Positions 1-16,913 of a stretch of DNA of 64,000 nt are shown here, one piece after another (positions within the stretch are counted from its first letter, which is position 1; each line of letters starts with the position of its first letter). The stretch is from Anoplopoma fimbria. Taxonomy: Eukaryota > Chordata > Actinopteri > Perciformes > Anoplopomatidae. The notes beneath the pieces were generated by a model. That model made no database searches. It was not told the origin of the DNA and was given only the letters and a program-made list of their open reading frames with translations. The translations under genes were made by a program, and so were the position numbers. Location of the stretch: positions 2,501,448 through 2,565,447 of the forward strand of contig NC_072453.1 of NCBI RefSeq assembly GCF_027596085.1. The letters are read 5' to 3'.

Positions 1-1625
1 TTACCGTTTTATTTGACTGAGCCCTGCTTTATTAGTAAAATTATCTAAATTATTTTCTGGTTATTTCTGTTCTAAATCATTCTATATTTCGTTTTGTCAC
101 ACCTGTGCAAAGGTGTATTTATTTTTTTTACCTGTAGGGTGACTGTCTAACAGGGAGAGGGTACGATTTAAGGATTGAATGTTTAAACTGTCATCAGGAA
201 GACAGCTTGTGTATAGGCTCACTCCATAATGTGCGTTATATGTAGGCATCCTGTTTTGTGTAGCCTGCGGAAATATAAAAGGCAGCTCAGTTTTTCTTTT
301 CCCTAGGAGTCTAGAGGGGTTACGGAATTTGGCTGGGGCAGTATTAAGAAGCTTTGCATGAGAATCAGAATGCACTAAATATCTATTCTTAACAGCCTAT
401 ATATTTTTCAATTCTCAAACTTAACACTTGAGTATGATAACTACGCGTGTTGGCTCCTGTGCAAGCCTCTCACACTGGTGTCACTCCGAGGGCTCACTTG
501 GGCAGTGACATATTATCACCTTCTAAGTTTATATGGCAAACTTGTCAGATCCATATCCAGCACATATGGAGTAACAATAGAATGGATTTGGAGTCGTGTT
601 TCAGGCAACCTGAAGAATATAAGCCCAACATTCAGTCTCCTTTTAGCTCTGTCTTGCCACCTACTACTTAGTGAAATATCTGTCTCTTTAGCTGCTCAAT
701 GCTCCACTGTTGCACACATTTGGCCTTTTACTTTGGCGGAAACAACTTCTTGCGCCTGGAAACGGCGCTGCAAGACGCTAAAAATTTTGGGAGAGCTGGG
801 ATGAACTGCAGAGTTGAGTGGTAACAACCCCTTTCACATACACATAGTCATTTGATCCATTCTAAAGATGAAAGAATTGATATAGCAGCTTTCATTTTTA
901 TGACAAATAGCACAAGCTCCTGTTATCTGGCTGTTTTCTTTTTCTAGAGCTGTCATTTGGCATCAATGTTCAGGGGACATATAGTGAAATACCAGTTTCT
1001 GGTCCACAAAATGTTGTTTCTCAGGTGGCAACCACTCAATAAAGCAGATTTAGATGAGGTATCAGAAGGTGGATTTTTCTTCAAATGAAACAAAGGTTAA
1101 ATAACAATATATGTCTCCACCTGGTCTGGTCCACTCTGTTCTGGTTCATAAAGGAGGCAAAGAGTTTGCAGTATTTCTGTGAAAAGCTGCTGTTAAGAAC
1201 CCATTAACACATGTCAGGCCTTCATTTTCTTTTCAGAGTAATACAATGAAATAAGGCAGTAATATCTGAGCGGAACAAGCTGTTGATTAAGTGCTGAATT
1301 GAATCTGAATCACTTCATTTCATGTCTTTTTCTCTCTCTTTTCTGAAGGAAGGAACGCTGCCCACTGCCACGCACCAACATCACATAATCGCTATTTGCT
1401 TATAAGTCCTGCTCTGCTGAAGTTTCCTAGAAATGTAATTCACTTCCAAGTAAAGCTTTGGCTATTTCTGTAGTGATGGGGAGAATGAGGACAGCGGGGA
1501 AAGTAGATTGTGGGTAAGCGAGAAAGATTGAGTTAAACTGTTCTTCTGTTTTAATAGAAGAAGCAAAACAAAAAGCATTCCGTCTGCATATCAGCTAGGG
1601 TTGTGTGTGTTTGGTCAGTATTGGT

Positions 1626-1628
<3 letters not shown>
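1..1628. other. Intergenic stretch, no gene seen
   Basis: No exon, RNA gene or complete mobile element is recognisable here; the short open frames lack codon structure or family motifs. The segment around 680-715 shares a phrase (ctgctcaatgctcc) with 57560-57585, and around 905-935 shares one (acaagctcctgttatctgg) with 4280-4305, so diverged dispersed repeats contribute. Base composition is AT-rich as in the rest of the non-coding window. Confidence 0.5.

Positions 1629-1708
<80 letters not shown>
1629..1708. repeat. (GT)n microsatellite
   Basis: About 40 uninterrupted GT units. The open frames crossing it are artefacts of the repeat. It faces a (CA)n array 165 bp downstream, so the two arrays are inverted relative to each other. 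Confidence 0.98.
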
Positions 1709-1709
<1 letters not shown>

Positions 1710-1871
1710 CTAGTTGGAAATGGAAAGGAAAAGTGGGTAAATTTCCACAGCGGTGGGAAGCCGCATCACCCAGGAAGAGATATAGCTGTTGAGGTACCAT
1801 CTCTTTATGGAGCTGCTTCATTTACGGGCACAATACCGGCGCTGGAAAATTTTCACATTAGGTGGCTCACG

Positions 1872-1872
<1 letters not shown>

Positions 1873-1963
<91 letters not shown>

Positions 1964-1974
1964 CACACACACAC
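1873..1974. repeat. (CA)n microsatellite
   Basis: About 50 CA units with a single phase slip near 1962. It is the inverted partner of the (GT)n array ending at 1708. Confidence 0.98.
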
Positions 1975-2814
1975 ATAAACAGACACACATTTCATCCCAT
2001 CCTTTTGTTAATTAGGTTTTAGTATGTGATGGTCCTCTGTGTGGCAATATGTTGTTAACCTTATTAAACCTGACACATAATCACCAAACATATGCTCACC
2101 AGCAACCAGCACAATGAAACACAAATCAACCCACCCAAACGCTAAATTGTTCCTCCATGTGTGTCTCTTTCAAATGCAATTGGAAAGATATGAGCTTTTA
2201 AAAATAGAACACTGGAAAAAAATTGTGGTCAGTCTCCTGGTCGTGATGAGGAGCAGGAAATAGGAAAATATTAGCGTGACCGTGATATAATTAAAAAGTT
2301 GTTAAAGTCAATGTGCTGGCAAACAGTGGCCTAATTACACATCCAAGATCAGCATTAATTCAATATTAATCCTTGCCTTTGTTTATTAGTTATTTGTGTG
2401 CTGGGTAGGTAGAGTACAGTGGGTTTATCAGAGCAGTATGTGTGTGTGCGTGAAAGCCAGAGCTGCCACCTCAAATCCTGAATCATCACCGCTCTTAAGT
2501 GAGGAAAAACGTGCTTAAATTAGGAATGGAACTAATTAAAAACCAAAGAGAGAAGATGACAAAAAAATTCCACCTTACTAGGAAGATGAATCATATTTGG
2601 TGTGATAATATGAGTTGATTTCACAGGGATGTCCTGTGGAGTTAAAACCTCAGGAGGGGTGGTGTGAAGCCAAAATAGCAGCTTGGTGTATTTGTTGGCG
2701 CCAAAGGTTTGTGTTGTCTGCTGCTGTAGTGGTCCAACATACACTGTGGAATCATTGAAAGTGGGGAATATCTTAAGCGTAGTTAGCGTGTGTAGGTAAC
2801 CCATTATAACCAGG

Positions 2815-3322
2815 CAGCAAACTCGGGTTTAAAAAGTGAAGCCAATGCATAGGCGTCTTAAAACTTGCATTCTTTCTACCAGCCAGCAGGGGACGACTCC
2901 TATTGTTGCGAAAAGAAGTCTGGTTGTATAGAAGTCTATGAGAAAATGACTTCTCTCTTCTCCTCAGTAAACATTGTAAACATGAAATTATGGTCTCAAT
3001 ATCTAGTTTCAAGTCTGCTTCAATACAGCATGATGTTCATTTAGTAAATGATGGTGCCATTTAGAGTAAAAGAGACAATAAAGATGGGTATGCTTTAGGG
3101 CGGAGCTACCTTGCGGTTGATAGGCTGTACCAGAACCATATACGGCATCTCTACGTCAGTCCTACGCAATCCAAATATTGTCACTTCCGTTTTCTGGTAG
3201 CAAAAAGCCATAATTGGCCACGTCCGTTATCCAAGATGGCGACAACCTTAAAAGCAAAAAGGCAGTCCAAAAACCAATGCGTGACATTACGACATCCACT
3301 TCTTATATACAGTCTATGGTTT
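2815..3322. repeat. Dispersed teleost repeat (unclassified)
   Basis: The stretch reads like a repeat seen many times in fish genomes: 'gtgaagccaatgc' near 2837, 'gaagtctatgagaaaatgac' near 2931, 'cagcatgatgttcatttag' near 3025, and the ending 'cacttcttatatacagtcta' near 3297-3316. I recognise it from memory of teleost sequence, not by comparison here. No terminal inverted repeats or coding capacity were seen. The unit 'cacacactctcttg' is repeated in tandem just after it (3331-3364). Confidence 0.55.
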
Positions 3323-3580
3323 TATCCCACACACTCTCTTGGTTTTATCCCACACACTCTCTTGTTTCTTTATATATGTCATATTTACATTGCGTGTGTT
3401 GATGAGTGCGCACGAGGCAGAAAGAGTGATGATCATCGGCTATTCCATCAGCAGTTTCGATGCCAGGAAACTTCACACATTGACGTCTTTGCCCAACAGA
3501 TTGATGCTTGCTACACAGAGGAAGGCTCACAGTGTGATGCCTTCACATTTATGCCAAGTTGTCTCTCACAAATGCATGCT

Positions 3581-3582
<2 letters not shown>

Positions 3583-3678
<96 letters not shown>

Positions 3679-3684
3679 TGTGTG
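3583..3684. repeat. (TG)n microsatellite
   Basis: About 50 TG units with one TA interruption near 3671. Open frames through it are repeat artefacts. Confidence 0.98.
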
Positions 3685-3689
3685 CCACT

Positions 3690-5712
3690 ATTCAGCATAA
3701 GTATGTTAATCCTCACGTGTCATATCCTCCATTCCCCTGGTGTTTTGTTGTTTTTAGACACAGATTGACGCTGTGTGTCGTCAACAGGCGGTGGGAAATC
3801 TAAGGGAGCCCTAAAGCCACGACATACACTGAATGAATTACATACTGAATTTAATAATAGGTGATGATTAAATACTGATTGTTTTGAAATACACGCACCC
3901 CAATGAAATCCAAACCAAACTAATACGTCTATGAGCACTGTTTCAGGAAGTTACTCAACAGAGAGCTAATTTGACAATCAATTTGCTGCTGACACCACAT
4001 TCAAGCCTTCATCATTCGGCGTGACTAATCTATAAAAAGATAGCGTTAAATATGTCACATGTGTGATGCAGTGCCTCAGAGTATTTGCGTCCACCAGGGT
4101 TGTAACGGTACACGAGGTCTTGGTTTGCATTGTGGACAGGTTTGGGATTCATGTTTCGGTACAAAGCAAAAAACAAACAAATGCATAAGAATACACCTCT
4201 TTTCACGTTACTAGTGTCAAAGGGAGACACAATCCTTTTACCGGGGACTGAAGTAGCATTTTGCCTTCTTTGACGAATGACACAAGCTCCTGTAATCTGG
4301 CTGGTTTTTTCTCTCAGTTGCTGTTAAAGCTGACCAGTAACCTGCAGGCGGCCTTCCAACTCTGGCGCTTTATTTGTGCTCTCCCTAGTGGGACTGCCTC
4401 ACAAGCCGTGGTTGAGCTAACCACAGCATATGTTGCTAACGGCGTACAGCTACTAGATTACAGGGAACTTCCACTTGAGAACTTTGGTTCTACATGACTT
4501 GCATCAATCTACTGTAATCTGTTCTGCATGCACCGGACCCTGACAGTTCAGCATGAACACACAAACCGTTTCAGCCCTTAACACTAATGCAACATTGATA
4601 TGTTGTAAATATGACCTTAATATGACACATTATTACAGCCCAGTTTATTTTCCTCTTTCTTTCTTATTGCTTGTTCTCTTCATTTATTTGGGAAGGTGGC
4701 CCTCTAAATTTTTTCTAAACAATCAGAAGTGGGCCTTAAGTTACAAAAGGTGGATCTTAAATATAATACTGTGGTAGACAAAATATATATGTAAACCGTG
4801 GTGTGCAGGTTGGTCAATCAGGTATGCAAGATTTGTGTTAGTCCATGGCCCTTCCAGAGGGAGCAACAGTGAATTACCTCAACTCACTGCTGTCTTCTGA
4901 GGCCTTACTGTGTAGCATCATATTTTCATATGACTGTACATGCTATACTGTATAAGACTACATGTTCACTCCATCTTCAGACCTCCTGAGTCCTCCCGGG
5001 CGTACTGGGTTGTCCAGATGAGAGGCCTTTAAGTGATTCACGGGGGAACTTGGGCTTCAACCAATCATGCGCTCTCGACCCACACTCGTGTTCTGAGGTT
5101 AGGCGCGTCAGTCCATTTACTCCCACGTAATGACTGTTGAGACATGTGCACAGACGGATGCACTCAAACAGTTGACTTTTTGCTGTTCTCCCACGAGTGT
5201 TTCATATTTCAGGAAATGCTGTCTCCCGTTGGTGTTGCTCTTCGGCTTTTATATTGGCCATTAGAGTGGAGAGGGATACACTTACAGCTGTGAAAATATT
5301 TGCTAAATTACAAATATACAAATTACTTCCCTTACCAAAATTGCTATATATAGCCATGCAGGCTTTGGTTTTATTTGCTTAGGTTTTGACATATGTTTGT
5401 TTTCTCTCTCCACCGAAATGCAATGTTCGATTAATATTTATTTTAATTATTTTTTATATTGAGTCACCCAAATTTGCCAAAGCCTTTTAGCTCATTGTTT
5501 TGGTCTGACTGCCCTCATTTTTTTTTATTTTCTGTACCTCCCCTCTCATTAATTTTAAATTAATAATGAATAAATAAATACAGTGTACACTACATGCCCA
5601 GAACCAAACGGCAGCCGGAGAAAGTAAGTAACTATAGCTGGTGGAGCACTTTTCCCTAAGGAGTTGATGGAGACCAAAAAAGATCTAAAAGGAGAGCTCT
5701 TAACATACTTCC
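3690..5712. other. Intergenic stretch, no gene seen
   Basis: Nothing codes convincingly. An (AATA)-rich patch lies near 5560-5580. The segment 5650-5690 (gatggagaccaaaaaaga) matches in reverse the sequence near 57520-57545, so it is part of a dispersed repeat. Confidence 0.45.
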
Positions 5713-5771
5713 TGTAAGTCGCTTTGGATAAAAGCGTCTGCTAAATGACTGTAATGTAATGTAATGTAATG
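5713..5771 (+). repeat. 3' tail of an UnaL2-type LINE or its partner SINE
   Basis: The segment runs from 'tgtaagtcgctttggataaa' through 'agcgtctgctaaatgact' into (GTAAT)n repeats. This is the conserved stem-loop tail plus short tandem repeat of UnaL2-type LINEs (L2 clade) and the SINEs that borrow their machinery. The same tail occurs at 33400-33475, 44066-44120 (inverted) and 53038-53095 (inverted). Only the last ~60 bp survive here, so LINE and SINE cannot be told apart. Confidence 0.8.
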
Positions 5772-5774
5772 TCA

Positions 5775-10506
<4,732 letters not shown>

Positions 10507-10580
10507 GTGATGTAAGTGGTGATATAATTCATTATTGCCATATGTGTTACAGCACACAAAAAAAAAAAAAAAAAGCTTAA

Positions 10581-10581
<1 letters not shown>

Positions 10582-10668
<87 letters not shown>
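10582..10668. repeat. (TG)n microsatellite
   Basis: About 43 TG units, same orientation as the preceding array. Together they make about 185 bp of alternating purine-pyrimidine sequence within 264 bp. Confidence 0.98.
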
Positions 10669-10669
<1 letters not shown>

Positions 10670-11040
10670 AGTGTGAGTAGTACAGCTGGGGGAAGTTGAA
10701 CACTGTGGGAAGGTCACAGTGGAGAGAGAGAATGCTGTGAGAGAGCATGCTGTGCCTGGTTGAGCTGGGTTACACAGATAAACACTGTGACCTTCAAATC
10801 CTCAATGTACTTTTCACTAATGCATTCACATAAAATCATGCACAAGAACACATGGAACAGTCAGGTATGGAAATTATTGGGTCCGGGATGGGGGCTATAG
10901 TAGAAATTGCACTTACTTATGCACTTGCTTACATACTTATTTTAACCAAACCATGATATTTTAATAAACCCAACAATTTTTGTCTGAACCATAAATTTGA
11001 TTGAGAATGCAGCTTCGAAACGTCAAAATCGCCACAAGGA

Positions 11041-11100
11041 GTTTAAACACTGTAACGTTTAAACACTGTAACGTTTATACATGTAACGTTTATACACGTT
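11041..11100. repeat. Short tandem repeat, 15-16 bp unit
   Basis: Two exact copies of gtttaaacactgtaac are followed by a 15 bp variant and a truncated fourth copy. The unit contains the PmeI-like palindrome gtttaaac. No function is evident. Confidence 0.9.
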
Positions 11101-11104
11101 TGTA

Positions 11105-11927
11105 CAATGACGAGATGACATTTTTGGTTCAGTAAATCTCCCCAAAAAAAGATTTAACAAGATTTAAATATGTATTGAGATCCCAAAACAATAAGACTAT
11201 ACCCCTGTTCGGCCACACTCCTTCTCCTATAACTTTCATACTCTCAAATCCACAGTCCATAGATCTTATAAAGTGCCAACAGGTCTTCACTATGCACATA
11301 CTCTGATGACTGATATTGAGAAAATAAAATCAAGCATAGAAACATTTTACCACCCCAGTTTGAGGTGGTCCCACAGTATGACACAGTACATTCTGCTGCC
11401 GTCTCTGGGGAGGTACGATGTTATAAGAGCCCCAGTAATGTGATGCACGTAAACACACATGAATACAGTAACTTTTCCCCAGCCTGCCTTGTCACTGATG
11501 AGCAAACACGGTCTTACGGTATGCTGTCCACTTAGTTTGCTCTTATACAATGCACACGCTACACACACAACAAATGACGCATGTCACATACATGGGCGGC
11601 CCTTTAAGGGAACAATACGAAGAAAAGAGCAGAAAATCATGTGGTTTTTCCCTGCAAACACACAACATAGCCATAACAGTAGATCTCGCACATTTTACAC
11701 GACATCTCGTCGTGTGAACTTGGCTTCAGTAGCTGTTAAATCTAAGCGGCCCCTGCAGAACTTGACGGAGCCACCAGCTAGTGTGTAGCTGCTCACTGCT
11801 GATTTCCATGTGTTAAAACTGTCAACATGGCGTGAAACATGTTGCTCTAAGATGGCTCTGTATTTGACAGACCTAACTGGCACCATCGGCAGGACAGGTG
11901 TGACTGGAGGAGCCGATCGGAGGAGCC
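11105..11927. other. Intergenic stretch, no gene seen
   Basis: No coding region, RNA or element boundary is recognisable. The 5' truncation point of the LINE that follows cannot be fixed precisely; recognisable LINE coding sequence starts near 11928. Confidence 0.4.
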
Positions 11928-12983
11928 GATGACACTGTCATCTACCTGCTACAAAGATGGCTTTCTCACCTGGAAATGGCTGGAAGCACTGTGAGAGTCA
12001 TGTTTTTCAATTTCTCCAGTGCCTTCAACACCATCCAGCCATTGCTTCTGAGGGACAAGCTGGAGCAGACCGGGAAGGACCACCACCTCACTGCATGGAT
12101 CTTGGACTACCTCACCAACCGTCCACAGTATGTGCGGATACGGGAGTGTGAGTCCGACCTGGTGTCCTGCAGCATGGGGGCCCCACAAGGAACCGTTCTA
12201 TCTCCATTCCTCTTCACCACATACTACGCGGACTTCAAATACAACTCTGCAAACTGCCACCTGCTAAAGTTATCTGACGACTCTGCAATCGGCGGCCTCA
12301 TTTCCGCCGGTGATGACAGGGAATACAGGGAACTGAACCAGGACTTTATAGGATGGTGCCGGCGGAACCACCTCCAGATCAACTCTGGTAAAACCAAAGA
12401 GCTGGTGGTGGACTTCCGCCGGGGTAAACACTCTCCTCCAGTACCAATGAACATCCAGGGAATGGACATTGAGATTGTAAGATCTTATAAGTACCTGGGT
12501 GTTCGCTTGAACAATAAACTGGACTGGACTAATCACACATATGCACTTTACAAAAAGGGTCAGAGCATACTATATCTGCTGAGGAGACTGAGGTCTTTTG
12601 GAGTGCAGTGAGCACTACTGAGGACCTTCATCGACTCTGTCGTGGCATCAGCTGTCTTCTATGGAGTGGTCTGCTGGGGCAGCAGCATCTCGACAGCCGA
12701 CAGGAAGAGACTGAACAGACTGGTTAAGAAGGCCAGCTGTGTGCTGGGGTGTCCACTGGATACGGTGGAAGTTGTGGGAGACAGGAGGATGATGGCTAAG
12801 CTGTCATCCCTGATGGACAACACCTCCCACCCCATGCAGGACACCCTGGCAGCTCTGTGCAGCTCCTTCAGCCACCGGCTGCTCCACCCCCGATGTGTGA
12901 AGGAGAGGTACCGCAGGTCCTTCCTTCCTGCTGCTGTCAGGCTGAACAACCAACTCTGCTCCCAGCAGACCACACAACAATAA
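11928..12983 (+). pseudogene. LINE reverse transcriptase, C-terminal part, one nonsense codon
   Basis: In life this enzyme primes reverse transcription of its own RNA on nicked chromosomal DNA. The frame shows the RT block with FNFSSAFNTIQ (near 12006), the turn MGAPQGTVLSPFLF (near 12174) and the catalytic pair as LSDDSAIGG (near 12270; the usual form is F-S/A-D-D), then YKYLGVRLNNKLDW (near 12487) and the conserved C-terminal domain from 12620. It is open from about 11928 to a TGA at 12609-12611, then continues in the same frame to a stop at about 12981. With the N-terminus missing and this stop, the copy is dead, but it is otherwise well preserved, so probably fairly young. Confidence 0.88.
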
Positions 12984-13260
12984 ATAATGAAATATAAATA
13001 ATCTGTGCAATAAAGTAATTATTCTGTCTGTATATATAATATTTAAATTATTGTGGATTTTTTACTTTGTTTACTTATTTAATATTCTTTACTGTTGTAT
13101 TACTTATTTATAATTTATAATACTTGTTTTGATCTTGTTTTTTACAATGTCCCTTGTTTGCACTATACTCTCTGCTGCTGTAAATCCTGTAAATTTCCCC
13201 GCTGCGGGACTAATAAAGGATTATCTTATTTTATCTTATCTTATCTTATCTTATCTTAAC
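11928..13260 (+). mobile_element. 5'-truncated L2/Rex1-type LINE
   Basis: The element consists of a reverse-transcriptase reading frame (11928-12983), a short 3' UTR and a 3' end 'tttccccgctgcgggactaa' followed by 'taaaggattatc' and (TTATC)n repeats up to about 13258. This 3' end is typical of fish L2/Rex1-like non-LTR elements. It lacks the endonuclease domain and N-terminal RT, as expected from incomplete reverse transcription. The same 3' end stands alone at 53905-53952, and a related one ends the SINE at 17710-17927. Clade assignment is from memory. Confidence 0.85.
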
Positions 13261-13261
13261 T

Positions 13262-15683
13262 TCAATATATTTTCAGTTTTGTTCGTAGGCACTGCAGGTG
13301 AATTTTATCATTCAAATGCAGCATATTTGTTATTATCATCAAGTTTAACCCTTAAATATTGATGTGAGTGTTGACCTTTAAAATCCAGAACAAGTCTGCC
13401 AATGGCATTAAGTCAAATTGATAATAATTGCAATACACAATCTAATACAAAACACTGCTGTAATACTGTGCCTATGTTATTTCTCTGTATTTCAAGAGAC
13501 ACACAGGTGGTCAACTTGAATTGTAATCCACACAAATAATGCAGTTTATGACTCAGACACAGATATGTAAGCATCTGTGTCTTGTCTGACGTAACTCTGT
13601 TTTGATAATAACATAGCATGGTGGAAGCCATCACATAATGCTCTGCCTGGCCGATCAATGAGTAAAGCTGAATGGGAACATTAACTTAGGTAACCTGGTA
13701 ACTTATTTCTTAAAGGTCATGTAAACAAAAAGTCTTGGTGGTGTACTACGAAGTAAGATCAGTGGAATAGCAAGGCAGTAAGTAAAACCTGGTATTACGC
13801 CTGTGTCTATAATGCATTACAGACATACTTATGATACGTTATAATCTGCCTATAGCACTGTATGATTATATTATTATGATATGCATTATCATAAGATTTA
13901 GGAATAACATCCTGGTTGATCTTAAAAGGAGGGCATAAATTAAGTAAAATTCATACGGAACAAAAATTTCACAGGAAAACTCTTTCCAAGCGCTTTTAAT
14001 GCAAAAACAACAACATAACCACACCTCAGGCATATTAACACACATGCGTTTACATTGCCGTCAGTACAGACACGACATTGCTTCCAGATGACATTCCAAA
14101 AGCAAGTAAGTCGCTCTGATTGCAAGCAAAATGACTTCTGAGTTTTGTCATTTATTTGCCAATTGATGAGAGCGGGCTGAGTAAGATGGCGAGATGAGGA
14201 TTCAGTTGGATAAAGACACCGTTTGCAATCAAATGACTTGAATCACTTACTCAATGAGTCACTGCACATTTGCTTATTTCCAGCAATTTTACCTCACAGC
14301 ATCCAGTGTTCTTAGGTTTCTCTATTGCCCGTCTCATTCAGGAGTCGCCAAACAGGAGAGCTCCTCATCTCTTGTGACGCAGATTCTCTTGCTCCATGCC
14401 GAGCGATTAGGCCCTTACTATTGATGTGTGTTTGTTCTGCTCTCGAATAAAGATGAAGGGGTCGACGAGATTGCGGTGCACACAGAGGGACGTGCCTGTC
14501 AAACTGAATAGTGCTGTGATCGAATTGTTTGATGTGAGATGTTGGCACATTTTGTCATTATCACACGGAACGCTCTGTTCCTTTTCTCTCGCACACTCAA
14601 CTGTGTAGAAGCATATTTTAACGTGTTTTGCATTACAATGTTAATGACTTTGGATTAGAATATGCAAAATTCCAGCCTGGTGATTTTGAGTTGCTTTCAA
14701 AGCTGCATAGCGAAACATAGTGTTTTAACATGGCAGCTTGGTCAAAACCTCTCTCTTTTTACAGCTAAACAGTACCCAAACATATGTTTCTGAATGCATT
14801 TTAAGGGAGAAACAGGCAATGCAGTACAGAATCTTGATTCATATTTGATCGGCGCTGCCAAGTTTGGCTGTTTGATCGGAGTTTGTGAGCTTCGTGAGCA
14901 GTGATGACAACTGCTTAGAGGTTCCTTGGCTCTGGTTGGTTGTTCTTCCATTAGGAGGACACAGAGGGACATGCTTTATTCCCCCACATATAATCTGTCT
15001 CATTTACTACTGTCCGGACCTGGGGGCAGTTCAATTAAATAACTTCTAAATCAGATTTGCTCAAAGTTACGAACTGCAGATAGAAGTTCATACTGGAACC
15101 CTGATGGCATGCTGTTTCCTCTTGTCTCTGTGTTCTGTGTTGTCCTTACATGCAGATCTAATTGTGAAAATATAAATGTAACGGCAGCGTTTTGACAAGG
15201 CATAAGATCACAGAAACAAGGTGTATAGCATCACTTATTTTACATTAAATTTGTATTAAACAACAAAATCTACTTTTGTAAGAATATGTGAGGTCCTTGA
15301 ACTCCACCGCCTTTTAATATCGAGCAGGCAGGATTATTTCACTGGTTTCTGGTGCCTTGCATCAGCTGAAAGGTCATGTGAGAGGCAGTAGTTGCACACA
15401 GATTTGAGGCTTATGATCTCATTGCAAAGGTCAAATCTGAGGCCCATCTGGGCCCATTCAGTTTGGATGAACTCTTGGTGCACTTGTCAGCTGTTGTTTC
15501 ACATTAGCGTGTTAGCTAGTAATATACGGTGTGGAACACAAACAAGTCATAAACAATAAAACAAGTATTAGAGCTAGATAAAACTGCAAAACAGGAGTTA
15601 GCTTAGAGTACCGAAACTTTAAGTCAGCAGCATTTAGTTTTCAAGAACTACTTTGTAAGTGTCAGTCCGCTAAGATCAATATA
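13262..15683. other. Intergenic stretch, no gene seen
   Basis: No exon or RNA gene was identified. A patch around 13810-13870 (tataatgcattac, ataatctgcctatagcact) resembles a dispersed fish repeat. Everything else is unremarkable AT-rich DNA. Confidence 0.45.
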
Positions 15684-16913
15684 CACTCACCGGCCACTTT
15701 ATGAGGTACACCTTGCTAGTACCACTTTATGGGTTGGACCCCCCCCTTTTGCCTTCAGAACTGCCTTAATTCTTCGTAGCATAGATTCAACAAGGTGTTG
15801 GAAACATTCCTCAGAGATTTTGGTCCATATTGACATGATGGCATCACGCAGTTGCTGCAGATTTGTCGGCTGCACATCCATGACGCAAATCTCCCTTTCC
15901 ACCACATCCCAAAGGTGCTCTATTTGATTGAGATCTGGTGACTGTGGAGGCCATTGGAGTACAGTGAACTCATTGTCATGTTCAAGAAACCAGTTTGAGA
16001 TGATGTGAGCTTTGTGACATGGTGCATTATCCTGCTGGAAGTAGCCATCAGAAGATGGGTACACTGTGGTCATAAAGGGATGGACAGGGTCAGCAACAAT
16101 ACTCAGGTAGGCCATGGCGTTTAAACGATGCTCAATTGGTACTAAGGGGCCCAAAGTATGCCAAGAAAATATCCCCCACACCATTCCACCACCACCACCA
16201 GCCTGAACCGTTGATACAAGGCAGGATGGATCCATGCTTTCATGTTGTTTACGCCAAATTCTGACCCTACCATCTGAATGTCGCAGCTGAAATCGAGACT
16301 CATCAGACCAGGCAACGTTTTTCCAATCTTCTATTGTCCAATTTTGGTGAGCCTGTGCGAATTGTAGCCTCAGTTTCCTGTTCTTAGCTGACAGGAGTGG
16401 CACCCGGTATGGTCTTCTGCTGCTGTAGCCCATCTGCTTCAAGGTTCGACGTGTTGTGCGTTCAGAGATGGTATTCTGCATACCTTGGTTGTAACGAGTG
16501 GTTATTTGAGTTACTGTTGCATTTCTATCATCTCGAACCACTCTGCCCATTCTCCTCTGACCTCTGACATCAACAAGGCATTTTCGTCCACACAACTGCC
16601 GCTCACTGGATATTTTCTCTTTTTCGGACCATTCTCTGTAAACCTTAGAGATGGTTGTGGGTGAAAATCCCAGTAGATCAGCAGTTTTTGAAATACTCAG
16701 ACCAGCCCGTCTGGCACCAACAAGCATGCCACGTTCAAAGTCACTTAAATCCCCTTTCTTCCCCATTCTGATGCTCGGTTTGAACTTCAGCAAGTCGTCT
16801 TCACCATGTCTAGATGCCTAAATGCATTGAGTTGCTGCCATGTGATTGGCTGATTAGCTATTTGTGTTAACAAGCAATTGAACAGATGTGCCTAATAAAG
16901 TGGCCGGTGAGTG
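15684..16913 (-). mobile_element. Complete Tc1/mariner transposon, DD36E (Incomer-like)
   Basis: The element is 1230 bp. It is bounded by terminal inverted repeats starting cactcaccggccacttta, matching over about 28 bp with three mismatches, and flanked on both sides by the TA target duplication (15682-15683 and 16914-16915). A single uninterrupted transposase frame fills it on the minus strand. In the transposase the second Asp and the Glu are separated by 36 residues, not the classic 34; DD36E elements of about 1.2 kb have been described as the Incomer family, widespread in ray-finned fish. Family naming rests on that spacing and on size. Confidence 0.93.
15699..16793 (-). CDS. Tc1/mariner transposase, intact
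   Basis: A 364-residue cut-and-paste transposase that binds the inverted repeats and inserts at TA. Residues about 10-60 form the first helix-turn-helix (GLSISKTADLLGFSPTTISK), 70-130 the second DNA-binding region, and the rest the catalytic core. Visible catalytic positions are D164 in WSDESRF, D255 in FQQDNAPCH and E292 in SPDLNQIEHLWD. The D-to-E spacing is 36 residues. Two starts are possible, M1 or M10 (MGKKGDL); the second fits the usual N-terminus of the family. The stop codon lies inside the left inverted repeat, so coding sequence uses almost the whole element. No frameshift or stop is present and all catalytic residues remain, so the protein could be functional. Confidence 0.93.
   Translation of the reverse strand: MLKFKPSIRMGKKGDLSDFERGMLVGARRAGLSISKTADLLGFSPTTISKVYREWSEKEKISSERQLCGRKCLVDVRGQRRMGRVVRDDRNATVTQITTRYNQGMQNTISERTTRRTLKQMGYSSRRPYRVPLLSAKNRKLRLQFAQAHQNWTIEDWKNVAWSDESRFQLRHSDGRVRIWRKQHESMDPSCLVSTVQAGGGGGMVWGIFSWHTLGPLVPIEHRLNAMAYLSIVADPVHPFMTTVYPSSDGYFQQDNAPCHKAHIISNWFLEHDNEFTVLQWPPQSPDLNQIEHLWDVVEREICVMDVQPTNLQQLRDAIMSIWTKISEECFQHLVESMLRRIKAVLKAKGGGPTHKVVLARCTS

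Noticed and set aside
1605..2022. Open frames of more than 60 codons through the (GT)n/(CA)n arrays (also at 3236-3803 and 10362-10559)
   Set aside because: They encode only alternating Cys-Val or Thr-His; dinucleotide repeats stay open in several frames by chance.
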